NCBI RefSeq assembly: GCF_027594785.1
Contig: NZ_CP075584.1
Location: 2,728,001 to 2,792,000 of the forward strand
DNA: 64,000 nt
Reading direction: 5' to 3'
From: Cryobacterium breve
Lineage (GTDB): Bacteria; Actinomycetota; Actinomycetes; Actinomycetales; Microbacteriaceae
Under the pieces are notes generated by a model. It was not told where the DNA came from. It worked only from the letters and a program-made list of their open reading frames with translations, and made no database searches. How positions within the stretch are numbered: the first letter of the stretch is position 1; each line of letters starts with the position of its first letter. Below, one piece after another: positions 48,586 to 56,936 of this stretch. Both the position numbers and the translations under genes were made by a program.

Positions 48586-49583
48586 TGGTCGTGATCGTGC
48601 AGGTGATCGTCTGCGCACTCCTGTGGATTGCAGCCTTGGTCTGCCTGCCTTCCGCTCTCCGTGGACGACGGCGGCTGCTGTTCTGGCTGCTGGCCACATT
48701 CGCCCTGCTCATGACACTCCAGCCCGATCCCATCTATGCCGTGATCGATTCCGCCATCGGCGGCGCAAACGTGACCTACTTCGTGTTGCACGCCATCGCG
48801 ATCGTCGCGGTCGCGCTCGTGAACAGCCTCGTCCAGGCGGCGGCATCACCCGATGGGATCACCCGGCGCCAGGCGCGAGTGACCATCAGTGTGACGGCGG
48901 CGGTCATCGTCGTCCAGGCGGTCCTGTTCTTCGGAACCGACTGGCGGATCACGGACGATATCCACCACTCGTTCTTCGATCGCTGGGACTACACGATTTA
49001 CGCCTCGACGACCTGGGTCGTCTTCGCGTACTTCTCGGTTTCGGTTGCTCTCGCCTGCCTGGGGGACATGCGCCGCCAGGGTCGCACGCTGACCAGGGTC
49101 TCGCTCGGTTTCGTCGTGCTCGGCTGCTTCGGTGTGCTGATCTGGGCGCTTGTCAGCATCACCAATGCCACGACCACAGTCATGCACCACGATTCGGACT
49201 TCAGCAACTGGTCACGGCCGCTGTATTTCGCGACCCTGCTCCTTTCCCCACTGAGCATGGTCGTCGGACTCGGGCTCACGGCCGCCGTCGACGGAACAAT
49301 CGCGGCGCAACGCCGGGCGCGGGACCGCATCTTGCTGTGGCGGCTTTCCCCACTCTGGGAGCGCCTCCTCGCTTCGTCCCCAGAGCTCAGCATGGAAGCG
49401 CCGGTTCCGCGACTCCGGCTGGTCTTCTCCCGCGACCCCGCCGCGCGGCTCTATCGCCGATATGTCGAGATCAGGGATAGCCTGCTGCTGTATCCTCAGG
49501 ACACGTCTAGCTCGGAACAGGCCCTTCTGGACGCCACCGAACGTCAAACCCATCCCGAATTGGCAGGCGAACACACGGCATGA
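48585..49583 (+). CDS. MAB_1171c-family seven-helix membrane protein
   Basis: 332 residues. Seven membrane segments (about 1-24, 30-53, 63-85, 97-118, 133-157, 168-192, 210-232) are followed by a cytosolic tail of about 100 residues: LLWRLSPLWERLLASSPELSM and ARLYRRYVEIRDSLLLYP, the conserved end of this actinobacterial family. Function is unknown; the name 'putative transporter' is tentative. It is translationally coupled to the protease before and the regulator after it (ATGA). Confidence 0.8.
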   Translation: MVVIVQVIVCALLWIAALVCLPSALRGRRRLLFWLLATFALLMTLQPDPIYAVIDSAIGGANVTYFVLHAIAIVAVALVNSLVQAAASPDGITRRQARVTISVTAAVIVVQAVLFFGTDWRITDDIHHSFFDRWDYTIYASTTWVVFAYFSVSVALACLGDMRRQGRTLTRVSLGFVVLGCFGVLIWALVSITNATTTVMHHDSDFSNWSRPLYFATLLLSPLSMVVGLGLTAAVDGTIAAQRRARDRILLWRLSPLWERLLASSPELSMEAPVPRLRLVFSRDPAARLYRRYVEIRDSLLLYPQDTSSSEQALLDATERQTHPELAGEHTA

Positions 49584-50032
49584 CCGGCACCCCGGAGAGC
49601 AGCCTGGCTCCGTCCACACCACAGGTCGAATTGGCGCGCAAACTCAACCTGCTCCTGGACGTCGTCGTCGCGGAGGGCAACACCCCGCACACGTACCGCG
49701 AGATCGCCACTGATCTTCGGTCGAAGCACCTGTCGCTCTCGCGCGCGCGCTGGGCGTACATGATCGCCGGCACGGGCCCGCTCGTCACCGACGCCGACCT
49801 CCTGACCGGAATTGCGGAGTTCTTTCGAATCCCGCCCGCCTACCTGCTGGGCTCCGACGACGACCTGCCCGAACGGGTTGATTCCCAGCTCGCCTTCGTG
49901 AAGAAGCTTCGGGCGCAGCGCGTCGTCAGCTTTGCAGCCCGCACCCTCGGTGACGTTTCCCCCGAGACGCTCCGCCACATCACCGAACTCCTCGAGGATG
50001 ACATCGCCGGCGGAGGGCCGCACCAGGACTGA
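49580..50032 (+). CDS. EspR-like HTH regulator
   Basis: 150 residues. PHTYREIATDLRSKHLSLSRARWAYMIAG is the HTH region, LLTGIAEFFRIPPAYLLGSDDD a second helical part and VKKLRAQRVVSFAARTLGDVSPETLRHITELLED a C-terminal dimerisation part, the same architecture as mycobacterial EspR. It overlaps the membrane gene by ATGA. As an HTH protein in an operon with an ImmA protease, it is the likely cleavage partner and the likely binder of the GACATGTC sites. Confidence 0.75.
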   Translation: MTGTPESSLAPSTPQVELARKLNLLLDVVVAEGNTPHTYREIATDLRSKHLSLSRARWAYMIAGTGPLVTDADLLTGIAEFFRIPPAYLLGSDDDLPERVDSQLAFVKKLRAQRVVSFAARTLGDVSPETLRHITELLEDDIAGGGPHQD

Positions 50033-50076
50033 TCGGGCAGCGTGGCGGCCCCGGTCGACGAAGCCGGGTTACCTCC

Positions 50077-50463
50077 TCAGGCGGCGCTCGCCAGGACGAG
50101 GGCGACGGCAGCGGGGAAGAACTGAAGTGCGGCCGAACGTCGGTAGGAGGGTCCCGTTGAGGCGAGGACGACTCCGGCGATGGACATGCACGCCGTTCCG
50201 AAGATGACGGCCGTCTTGCCTGCGGTGAACGCGGATCCGGACTGCGCGAGCAGCACGACTCCGACGAGCACCCCGACCGCGAGCGCGAGGTTGTAGAAGC
50301 CCTGGTTGTAGGCCATCGTGCGAATCGTTTCCGCCTCGCCTCTGGATGCGATCCCGAACCGCCCGTACACGGCGGGTCGCATCCACAACACGCTCTCGAA
50401 CAGGAAGAAGACGACATGCAGGAGGGCGGCGACGGTAGCGACGATTTGGGCGGCGATGAGCAT
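50077..50463 (-). CDS. DUF1304 membrane protein
   Basis: 128 residues. Four membrane segments; VAALLHVVFFLFESVLW, NQGFYNLALAVGVLVGVVL and GPSYRRSAALQFFPA are family lines. ATG 50463 is chosen by conservation; the longer frame upstream is unlike the family. Function unknown. Confidence 0.85.
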   Translation of the reverse strand: MLIAAQIVATVAALLHVVFFLFESVLWMRPAVYGRFGIASRGEAETIRTMAYNQGFYNLALAVGVLVGVVLLAQSGSAFTAGKTAVIFGTACMSIAGVVLASTGPSYRRSAALQFFPAAVALVLASAA

Positions 50464-50589
50464 GGGTTCCTCCGGACTATTGTGTACCAGTCGGTACGGA
50501 ATCAATCCTGCCGCATCTGCGGCCCGAACGCGACCACAGGAAACGAGCGCCACCGGCGTGCTGAGTGCAGCCAGTCCCTTCGCCTGCGA

Positions 50590-50782
50590 GGGTCGGCGCC
50601 TGTGCGTGTCCGCGACGATCGGGATCGCGATGGCCGAGGACACCGGGGAAGCCAGCGAGCTGCCCCGGCTCGAGGTGCTCCTCAGGAATGCCGACGATGC
50701 CATGCGAGCGAAAAAGCAGGCCGGCACGCGCCCGGCGCGGTCGGCCATAAGCTGCGGACCCGCCGTGACAACGGGGTACTGA
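50590..50782 (+). pseudogene. Remnant of a GGDEF domain C-terminus
   Basis: The frame ending TAC TGA at 50782 reads LCVSATIGIAMAEDTGEASELPRLEVLLRNADDAMRAKKQAGTRP. This is the end of a GGDEF domain (VSIGIA..., LLxxADxAMYRAKxxGxxR) with the Tyr of AMYRAK lost. No signature motif or start lies upstream; only about 45 residues remain. It looks like the wreck of a deleted diguanylate cyclase gene, in the 365 bases between the DUF1304 and Asp23 genes that otherwise hold nothing. Confidence 0.55.
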
Positions 50783-50810
50783 CCGGTCTTTCCTCGGCGC
50801 CTGTCGGCCG

Positions 50811-50846
50811 TCAGCCGATGCGGGCGACTCAGCCGATGCGGGCGAC
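50811..50846. repeat. Exact 18-bp tandem duplication at a stop codon
   Basis: TCAGCCGATGCGGGCGAC occurs at 50811-50828 and 50829-50846. The unit holds the last codons and the stop of the minus-strand Asp23-like gene, so the stop is present twice. Confidence 0.9.
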
Positions 50847-51158
50847 AGTGACCGCGATCTCGACGATGACCGGGTCTCCGGCGCGACTGAAGTGCTCGGC
50901 GATCGCGTCGTGAACGCGGCGGCAGACATCCGGTGCCGCATGATCGGGGCCGACTCCGATGCTCGCGGAGATCGAGAGTCCGCCGGCCCGCTCGACGACG
51001 ACGATCGGATTCGGCGCAGCCACGCTCGGGATCAGCGCGGAGACAACCGAGGCGACGACAGTGGTCAGGAGGGGACCTGCCGGGTAGAGGGCGTCCACGC
51101 CCGGGACCGCCAGAATGTAGTCGTCGAGTCGATCGGGAGCGATAGCGGGCTCACTCAT
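50829..51158 (-). CDS. Small Asp23-family (alkaline shock) protein
   Basis: 109 residues. A run of SALIPSVAAPNPIVVVERAGGLSISASIGVGPDHAAPDVCRRVHDAIAEHF with VIVEIAVTVARI is the Asp23 beta-alpha pattern. It is third in an operon with the ECF sigma gene and another Asp23-like gene, overlapping the latter by eight bases. Asp23 proteins coat the inner face of the membrane under envelope stress. Confidence 0.65.
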   Translation of the reverse strand: MSEPAIAPDRLDDYILAVPGVDALYPAGPLLTTVVASVVSALIPSVAAPNPIVVVERAGGLSISASIGVGPDHAAPDVCRRVHDAIAEHFSRAGDPVIVEIAVTVARIG

Positions 51159-51811
51159 CGGCTTCTCCTTCGGAGGTCGGGAGGGCTGTCGTCAGGTACA
51201 GGTCGGTGACGGTGATGTCCACGGCCGCGATCGTCAGTTCGGTCTGCTGCACGAGCACCGCGTAGACCGCCGCGCGCAGGCGTGCCGTGAGGTCCCGGAC
51301 ACTCTCTCCGGTGTTCATTCCGTCGGTCCCGACCGAGACGTCGAGGCGCACCGTGATCGGCTCTCCCGGCTCGGTGACGTCGCCTTCGAGGCGGCAGCGA
51401 CTGATCAGGATGCCGTCGATACCGTCCCCCGCCGTGCGCAGGACACCGATGACCGCGCCTTCGGTGAGCGCCAGCCGGGCGACCGGTGAGTCTGAGGTGA
51501 GCGGAATCCGCCGACCGGCGCGGGTTTCAAGCCGGATGCTGTCGATGATGGTCGCGACCCAGCCGTCGGTCCGCTCCGCCTCCCGGTCCACGGCGGCCGA
51601 GTCCACCCGGCGCAGCGCAGCGCGGAGCCGCTCGAGACGGGTAAGTGCCACTGTGCACGCCGGGGAATCGTCGATGCTCGAATCGCTCGGGGTGCGGCCG
51701 CGGTCGAGGTAGTCGTTGAGGTCCTCGATCGTGTGCCCGGACAGGCGCGACTGTTCCTCGGCCAGGCTCCTCGGGGTCGAACGCCACAAAGGGGGTGTCT
51801 GGGGTGTTCAT
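51151..51811 (-). CDS. Asp23-like protein following the sigma factor
   Basis: About 219 residues after repair. N-terminus MNTPDTPFVAFDPEELAEEQSRLSGHTIEDLNDYLDRGRTP, then an alpha-helical linker and a C-terminal Asp23-like half (GILISRCRLEGDVTEPGEPITVRLDVSVGTDGMNTGESVRDLTARLRAAVYAVL). The break is CAGGCTC at 51763-51769 (CAGCTC expected). ATG overlaps the sigma stop (ATGA). A possible modulator of the sigma factor, as its N-terminal half is unlike Asp23; this is inference. Confidence 0.6.
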
Positions 51812-52386
51812 CGCCAGTCCTCCAGTTCCCGCAACAGGGTTTTTCGGGCGCGTGCCAACAAGCCTCGCACGGTCGACACGGGCAGGTCGAGTTCTTCGGC
51901 GATATCGGTGTAGCTGTATTCGCCGAGTTCCCGCAGGGTCCAGCAGCGCCGCTGATCGTCCGGCAGCTCGGCCAGACACCGCGCGAGTGCCTCGGCCTGT
52001 TCCTGCGTCTCGGCGACGTGGTGCGGCGTGAGGGTCGCCGGAGCCGCGGCATCCGTTTCAGTGATGTCGGCGTGGTCGCGGCGGGCGCGCACCCGGTCGA
52101 TGCTCTTGCGACCGCAGATGCGCATCAGCCAACTCTTCACCGCGGCGCCGTTCTCGAGGGTCGGCAATTGCCGCCAGGCCGTGATGAATGACTCCTGCAC
52201 CACATCGTCGGTCTCGTCGTTCGACCCCAGGATGCGCGTCGCGTGCACGCGCATCAGCGGGCCGTGGCGGCGGACGAGGACCTCGAAGGCGCGGACGTCG
52301 CCGTCGGCCGCGCGGTCGGCGAGCAGGGCGTCTGAGGCCGCGTCGAGAGCGGATGGCACGGCGAGCCTGGTAACGGTTGTCATCAC
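51808..52386 (-). CDS. ECF-type sigma factor of the envelope-stress set
   Basis: 192 residues. AFEVLVRRHGPLMRVHATRILGSNDETDDVVQESFITAWRQLP is region 2 and LAELPDDQRRCWTLRELGEYSYTDIAEELDLPVSTVRGLLARARKTLL is region 4. It is divergent from the Asp23-CsbD gene, with 131 bases between; its target promoters probably include both directions. No classical zinc-binding anti-sigma gene is seen next to it; the two Asp23-like genes take that place. Confidence 0.88.
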   Translation of the reverse strand: MMTTVTRLAVPSALDAASDALLADRAADGDVRAFEVLVRRHGPLMRVHATRILGSNDETDDVVQESFITAWRQLPTLENGAAVKSWLMRICGRKSIDRVRARRDHADITETDAAAPATLTPHHVAETQEQAEALARCLAELPDDQRRCWTLRELGEYSYTDIAEELDLPVSTVRGLLARARKTLLRELEDWR

Positions 52387-52517
52387 GTCCTTCCCGAATC
52401 ACCCCGTGGTGCGCCCAGTAAATTTTTGATCTCCGCGTGACGAACCGGTCGCGGCCTACGTCATACGAGTGACGATCATCACGATCTTCGCCCATCGACA
52501 ACGAAAGAATACCCATC

Positions 52518-53183
52518 ATGCCGCTTTCCCGTGCTCTCCGCGGTATTTCCGATCGCGACTCGTCCGGTGGTGCGTCCGGCGATGAATCGGCCGACCTGCA
52601 GGGCGGACAGACCGTCATCAGCGACAGCGTTGTCGCCAAGGTCGCGGGTGTCGCCGCCCGTGGAGTGACCGGAGTGCACTCGCTCGGCAGCGCGCCCGCC
52701 CGGGCCTTCGGCGCCATTCGCGAGGCCCTGAGCGGAACGGACCTGAGCCAGGGTGTGAGCGTCACGGTCAGCGATTCGGACGTGGTCGTCGACATCGTCA
52801 TCGTGGCCGAGTATCCGACTCCGGTGCAGCAGATCGCCGCCGACGTGCGCGCGAGCATCACACGGGCGATCGAAGACTTCCTCGGCCTCGGCGTGTCGGC
52901 CGTGAACGTCACGATCAACGACGTGCATCACCCCTCAGAAGACGACCAGACTTCCCGCGCAACCGCGTCGGGCACCCCCAGAGAAACACCGAGAGAAAGT
53001 GACAACACGATGAGCGCATCGGACAAGATCAAGAACACGGCCGAAGACCTCAAGGGCAAGGCCAACGAGGCCATCGGCAAGGCAACGAACGACGACTCCA
53101 AGGTCGCGGAGGGGCGCGCGGAGCAGGCATCCGCGAGCGCCAAGAAGGCCGGCGAGAACATCAAGGACGTCTTCAAGGACTAG
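52518..53183 (+). CDS. Asp23 domain fused to a CsbD stress-response domain
   Basis: 221 residues. Residues about 30-140 are Asp23/Gls24 (VISDSVVAKVAGVAARGVTGVHSLG, VVVDIVIVAEYPTPVQQIAADVRASITRAIEDFLGLGVSAVNVTINDV). A Ser/Thr/Pro linker leads to a CsbD domain from about 165 (MSASDKIKNTAEDLKGKANEAIGKATNDDSKVAEGRAEQ). Usually these are separate proteins. ATG 53010 with a weak AGAAAG upstream could start CsbD alone, so either a true fusion or a one-base error removing a stop is possible. Confidence 0.75.
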   Translation: MPLSRALRGISDRDSSGGASGDESADLQGGQTVISDSVVAKVAGVAARGVTGVHSLGSAPARAFGAIREALSGTDLSQGVSVTVSDSDVVVDIVIVAEYPTPVQQIAADVRASITRAIEDFLGLGVSAVNVTINDVHHPSEDDQTSRATASGTPRETPRESDNTMSASDKIKNTAEDLKGKANEAIGKATNDDSKVAEGRAEQASASAKKAGENIKDVFKD

Positions 53184-53190
53184 TCCTTTT

Positions 53191-53220
53191 CGGCACGGCG
53201 GGCCCCGGCCTGCCGTGCCG
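53191..53220 (+). terminator. Terminator after the Asp23-CsbD gene
   Basis: CGGCACGGC at 53191-53199 pairs with GCCGTGCCG at 53212-53220, and the loop is itself GC-rich with GGCC symmetry. It begins eight bases past the stop, after a CCTTTT. Confidence 0.8.
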
Positions 53221-53227
53221 ACGTCGT

Positions 53228-53281
53228 TTCACCGCATGACCGCTTCACCGCATGACCGCTTGACTGCTTCACCGCTTCACC
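53228..53281. repeat. 8-bp period repeat (TTCACCGC/ATGACCGC)
   Basis: TTCACCGCATGACCGC is duplicated at 53228 and 53244, then TTGACTGC, TTCACCGC and TTCACC. The core ACCGC with 8-bp spacing resembles the array at 7233-7290 (TGACCGCC). It lies upstream of the GlsB gene. Confidence 0.7.
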
Positions 53282-53326
53282 ACAAAATCCGCAACCACGT
53301 GTGACCAATCCAGAAAAGAGCACCCC

Positions 53327-53593
53327 ATGGGCTTCTTCGGCTTCCTTCTCCTCGGCCTGATCGCCGGGGCCATCGCCAAACTCATCCTCCCCGGCCAGCA
53401 GGGCGGCGGATGGTTCGTGACGCTGCTCCTCGGCGTCGTCGGCGCACTCCTCGGCGGGTTCCTCGGCGGACTCCTGTTCAACGCACCGCTGCAGGACTTC
53501 TTCTCGCTGCAGACCTGGCTTCTCGCCATCGGCGGCTCCATCGTCGTCCTCCTGATCTACGGGCTCGCAACGGGTCGGCGCCGCGCGGCGTAG
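53327..53593 (+). CDS. GlsB/YeaQ/YmgE-family stress membrane protein
   Basis: 88 residues with three membrane segments rich in Gly: FGFLLLGLIAGAIAKLILPG, FVTLLLGVVGALLGGFLGGLLF and LLAIGGSIVVLLIYGLATG. The family is the transglycosylase-associated/GlsB type. It stands next to the Asp23 genes, in agreement with a Gls24/GlsB stress locus. Confidence 0.88.
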   Translation: MGFFGFLLLGLIAGAIAKLILPGQQGGGWFVTLLLGVVGALLGGFLGGLLFNAPLQDFFSLQTWLLAIGGSIVVLLIYGLATGRRRAA

Positions 53594-53726
53594 GCATCCC
53601 CTTGCCCCCCATTCTGGTGGGGCGCCGCGCATTGACAGGGCCGAGAGGTCACCCGTTAATGGGGGTTCCGGCGCCCTAACCCGACTGTCTTCCGTGCCGT
53701 CCCGGCGCGGAAGGCAGGGGCCCAGA

Positions 53727-55642
53727 ATGGAGCTCAGCGACATGGACGTTCAGCCACGCTTTCCTGCGGCCACCAAACAACGGCTGACCGGTACTTTCGG
53801 TCGGAGACGTCCGCGCTGGCTCGCCTGGTCCACGACGTTCGTGCTCGCACTCGTCTCCGTCGGAGTCGCAGACGGATTCGCTGCCCTTCCCGCAAGCGCC
53901 GCCGTTCCCGCCGTCATCACCCTCACCTTCGACGACGCGAACGCGGACCAGCTGACCGCCGCCTCGATCCTCAAAGCGAACGGGCTGCACGGCACCTTCT
54001 ACACTCCGTCCGGCTACGTGAACCAGCCCGGCTATCTGACCGTCGCGCAGATGCAGGGTCTCGTCGCCGACGGTAACGAGATCGGCGGCCACACCGTCAC
54101 GCACCCGGACCTTGCGACCCTGCCGACGGACGAAGCGACCCGCCAGGTTTGCAACGACAGGGTCAACCTCACCAACTGGGGATTCCGGGTTACGAGCTTC
54201 GCCTATCCGTTCGCCTCGCTGCTGACCCCTGCGACAGAAACGATCGTCAAGAACTGCGGCTACAACAGCGCCCGCGGCCTCGGCGACATCCAGACCCGGT
54301 TCGGCTGCACGGGATGCGCACTCTCCGAGAGCATCCCGCCGGCCGACCCGTACCTCACCCAGGCTCCCGACGAGGTCGACAACACCTGGAGTCTGACCGA
54401 CCTCCAGAACACCGTCATCCAGGCTGAGACCGCGGGCGGGTGGCAGCAGCTGACCTTCCACCACATCGCGACCGGGCTCACCGACCCCCTCACGATCAGC
54501 CCGACGCTGTTCACCCAGTTCGTGCAGTGGCTGAAGACCCGCCCGGCGACAACGACGATCAAGACGGTCGACCAGGTCATCGGCGGCACCGTCAAGGCGG
54601 TCGTCTCCGGCCCCGCTGTCGCGCCGAAGCCAGTCGGCAGCAACCTGGTCTCCAACCCCGGCTTCGAGACCCTCACCGCCGGGGTGCCCCAGTGCTGGCA
54701 GGGCGCCTCATTCGGCACGAACACCCCCGCCTTCACCACGGTCAGCCCCGGCCGCACCGGCAACCGGGCCGGCCGCCTGACCGTGACGGGCTATTCCAAC
54801 GGTGACGCGAAGTGGCTGCCGACCCCCGACCTGGGCGGATGCGCCCCGGCGGCCACCCCGGGCACGGCCTACGCGCTCTCGGCCTGGTACAAGTCCACGG
54901 CGGCGACCCAGATCGAGGTCTACTACCGGACCGGACTCGGGTCGTGGACCTACTGGACCGCGAGCCCGCTCTTCGCCGCGTCCGCGACGTACCAGAAGGC
55001 GAGTTGGACGACCCCTGCCCTGCCCGCCGGCGCGAGTGCGATCACCTTCGGACTCAACCTGCTGAGCAACGGCACCCTCACCACGGACGACTACACGGCC
55101 TTCGACGCCGCCACCCTGCCCGTACCGCCGCCGCCGGCCCCCGGCACCAACCTCGTCCAGAACTCGAGCCTGGAGACCGCCGGCGTCGCCGCCCTCCCGC
55201 AGTGCTACCAAATCGGCGGCTACGGCACCAACACGGCCGCATTCACGACAGTCGCAACGGCGCACACCGGCACCAAGGCCGAAAAGCTTGTCGTGACGAA
55301 CTACGCGAACGGTGACGCGAAGCTGCTGCCGAGCCTCTGGACAGCGGGGCCTGCGCCCCGCCCGCGATCGCCGGGCACGCCTATTCGCTCCGGGCCTGGT
55401 ACACGTCGACGACGTCCACCCAGTTCGCGGTCTACTACCGGGATGCAAGCGGCACCTGGCAATACTGGACGTCGAGCCCGTGGCTCGCGACGGCATCCGC
55501 CTTCACCCAGGCGAGCTTCACGACCCCGGTGCTTCCGGCCGGTGCCACCGCGATCAGTTTCGGGCTGAACCTGTTCAGCAACGGAACCCTCGTGACTGAC
55601 GACTACGCGATGTTCGACACGGTCGGGGCTCCCGCCCTGTAG
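53727..55642 (+). CDS. Secreted polysaccharide deacetylase with two beta-sandwich modules
   Basis: About 638 residues after repair. Signal segment (FVLALVSVGVADGFAALPASAAV), then NodB domain with TFDDANAD (motif 1), HTVTHPDL (metal His pair), SFAYPFASLL and TFHHIA; then two similar modules of about 150 residues starting SNLVSNPGFETL and TNLVQNSSLETA, each ending near NLLSNGTLTTDDY. The catalytic Asp and His set is kept, so N- or O-deacetylation of wall or biofilm glycans is likely. One base is missing near 55331-55345; after it the second module resumes. ATG 53742 has GGAG upstream and is an alternative start. Confidence 0.85.
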
Positions 55643-55649
55643 CGGCGAA

Positions 55650-55689
55650 GGATGCCGGGCGCGACCCATCGGGGTCGCGCCCGGCATCC
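55650..55689. terminator. Bidirectional terminator between deacetylase and corA
   Basis: A perfect 18-base stem (55650-55667 with 55672-55689) and a 4-base loop lies between two converging genes. Confidence 0.92.
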
Positions 55690-55723
55690 GCCCCTCGTGC
55701 GTGTCGTGCCGGTCGTGCGGGTC

Positions 55724-56701
55724 TCAGATCCAGTCGTTGCGCTTGAAGAGCAGGTAGAGGAGGGCGGACAGGCCGATGATGAGGGCGATGGAGCTGTAGA
55801 AACCGCCCAGTTCGCTGAACCCGGGGTACGGGACGTTCTGGCCGTAGAAACCGGTGATCGCCGTGGGCACCGCGATGATCGCCGCGTACCCGGTGACCTT
55901 CTTCGTGATCACGTTGAGTCGGTTGCCCTGAATCGCGAGGTTCGCCTCGAGAACGCTCGTCGCGAGGTCCCTGAGGCTCTCCGTCCACTCCATCGCACGC
56001 AGCACGTGGTCGTAGACGTCCTGGAAGTACGGCGCCATGTCATTCGGCAGCAGGTGCACGTCCCGGCGCAGCAGGGTGTTGACGACCTCACGCATCGGCA
56101 GGATCACCCGGCGCATCAGCACGAGGCTCTTCCGGAGATCGAAGGAGCGACGCTGCACCGCCTCCTGGTCGCTCCTCGGCTCGAAGAGCTGGCTCTCGAG
56201 CTCCTCGACCTGCTCGTCGAGGGCCTCGACGGCCTCGAAATAGCCGTCGACGAGGAAGTCGAGGAGGCCGTGCAGGAGGAACGCGACACCGTTCGAGGCG
56301 AGGTCGGGAGAGGAGTCCCAACGTGCGACGACGGCGTCGATGGGGAAGTCGGGGTCCTTGTGCACGGTGACGAAGGCCCGGTCGGTGATGAAGGCGGCGA
56401 TCTCCGAGGTCTCCACGCCCGCCGACTCCGGCGAGAATGTGATCGAATACGCCGACAGGAACAGGTGGTCGGAGTACCGGTCGAGCTTGGGACGCTGGTG
56501 CAGCTTCAGGGCGTCCTCGACGGCGAGGGCGTGCAGGCCGAGTTCCTCCGCGAGGAGGTCGAGGTCCGCTTCCCCGGGCGAGCACAGGTCTACCCAGACC
56601 ACACAGCCCTCATCGGCAAGGTGTTCGGAGACGTCGGCGAGCGGGAAGCCCTCGTCGACGAGGTCCCCGTTCCGGTAGCAGCGGGTTTTGGGTGTGCGCA
56701 C
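55724..56701 (-). CDS. CorA-family Mg2+/Co2+ transporter
   Basis: 325 residues. The cytosolic alpha/beta domain and long helix (ALDEQVEELESQLFE, RRSFDLRKSLVLMRRVILPMREVVNTLL) precede two C-terminal membrane segments. The pore signature after the first is YGQNVPYPG where YGMN is usual. Many actinobacterial relatives carry this change, but ion selectivity may differ. Confidence 0.88.
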   Translation of the reverse strand: MRTPKTRCYRNGDLVDEGFPLADVSEHLADEGCVVWVDLCSPGEADLDLLAEELGLHALAVEDALKLHQRPKLDRYSDHLFLSAYSITFSPESAGVETSEIAAFITDRAFVTVHKDPDFPIDAVVARWDSSPDLASNGVAFLLHGLLDFLVDGYFEAVEALDEQVEELESQLFEPRSDQEAVQRRSFDLRKSLVLMRRVILPMREVVNTLLRRDVHLLPNDMAPYFQDVYDHVLRAMEWTESLRDLATSVLEANLAIQGNRLNVITKKVTGYAAIIAVPTAITGFYGQNVPYPGFSELGGFYSSIALIIGLSALLYLLFKRNDWI

Positions 56702-56936
56702 ACTTCAGTCAAGCAGCATCCGCGGGACAGCGGGGACAACGCCTGTGCCGAGTCTCGGCGCCGCAGCGCCGGGCCCGTCGATGCTGTGTGACGTTGCGCT
56801 ACGTTTCGTGACCGGGCGTGACCGGCCGGAATGCGCCCAGGACCTTCGGTGAATAACGTCGTCTCGAGACCACCCAGGTCTCGCGACCAGTCCGGGTGCC
56901 GCAGGGTACGCCGTCCACCGAATGGAAGTGAAGCCC

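Noticed and set aside
56702..56936. Riboswitch (SAM type) before the sulfonate-binding protein
   Set aside because: There is a GGTCTCGAG-like symmetry, but none of the conserved SAM riboswitch cores could be recognised.
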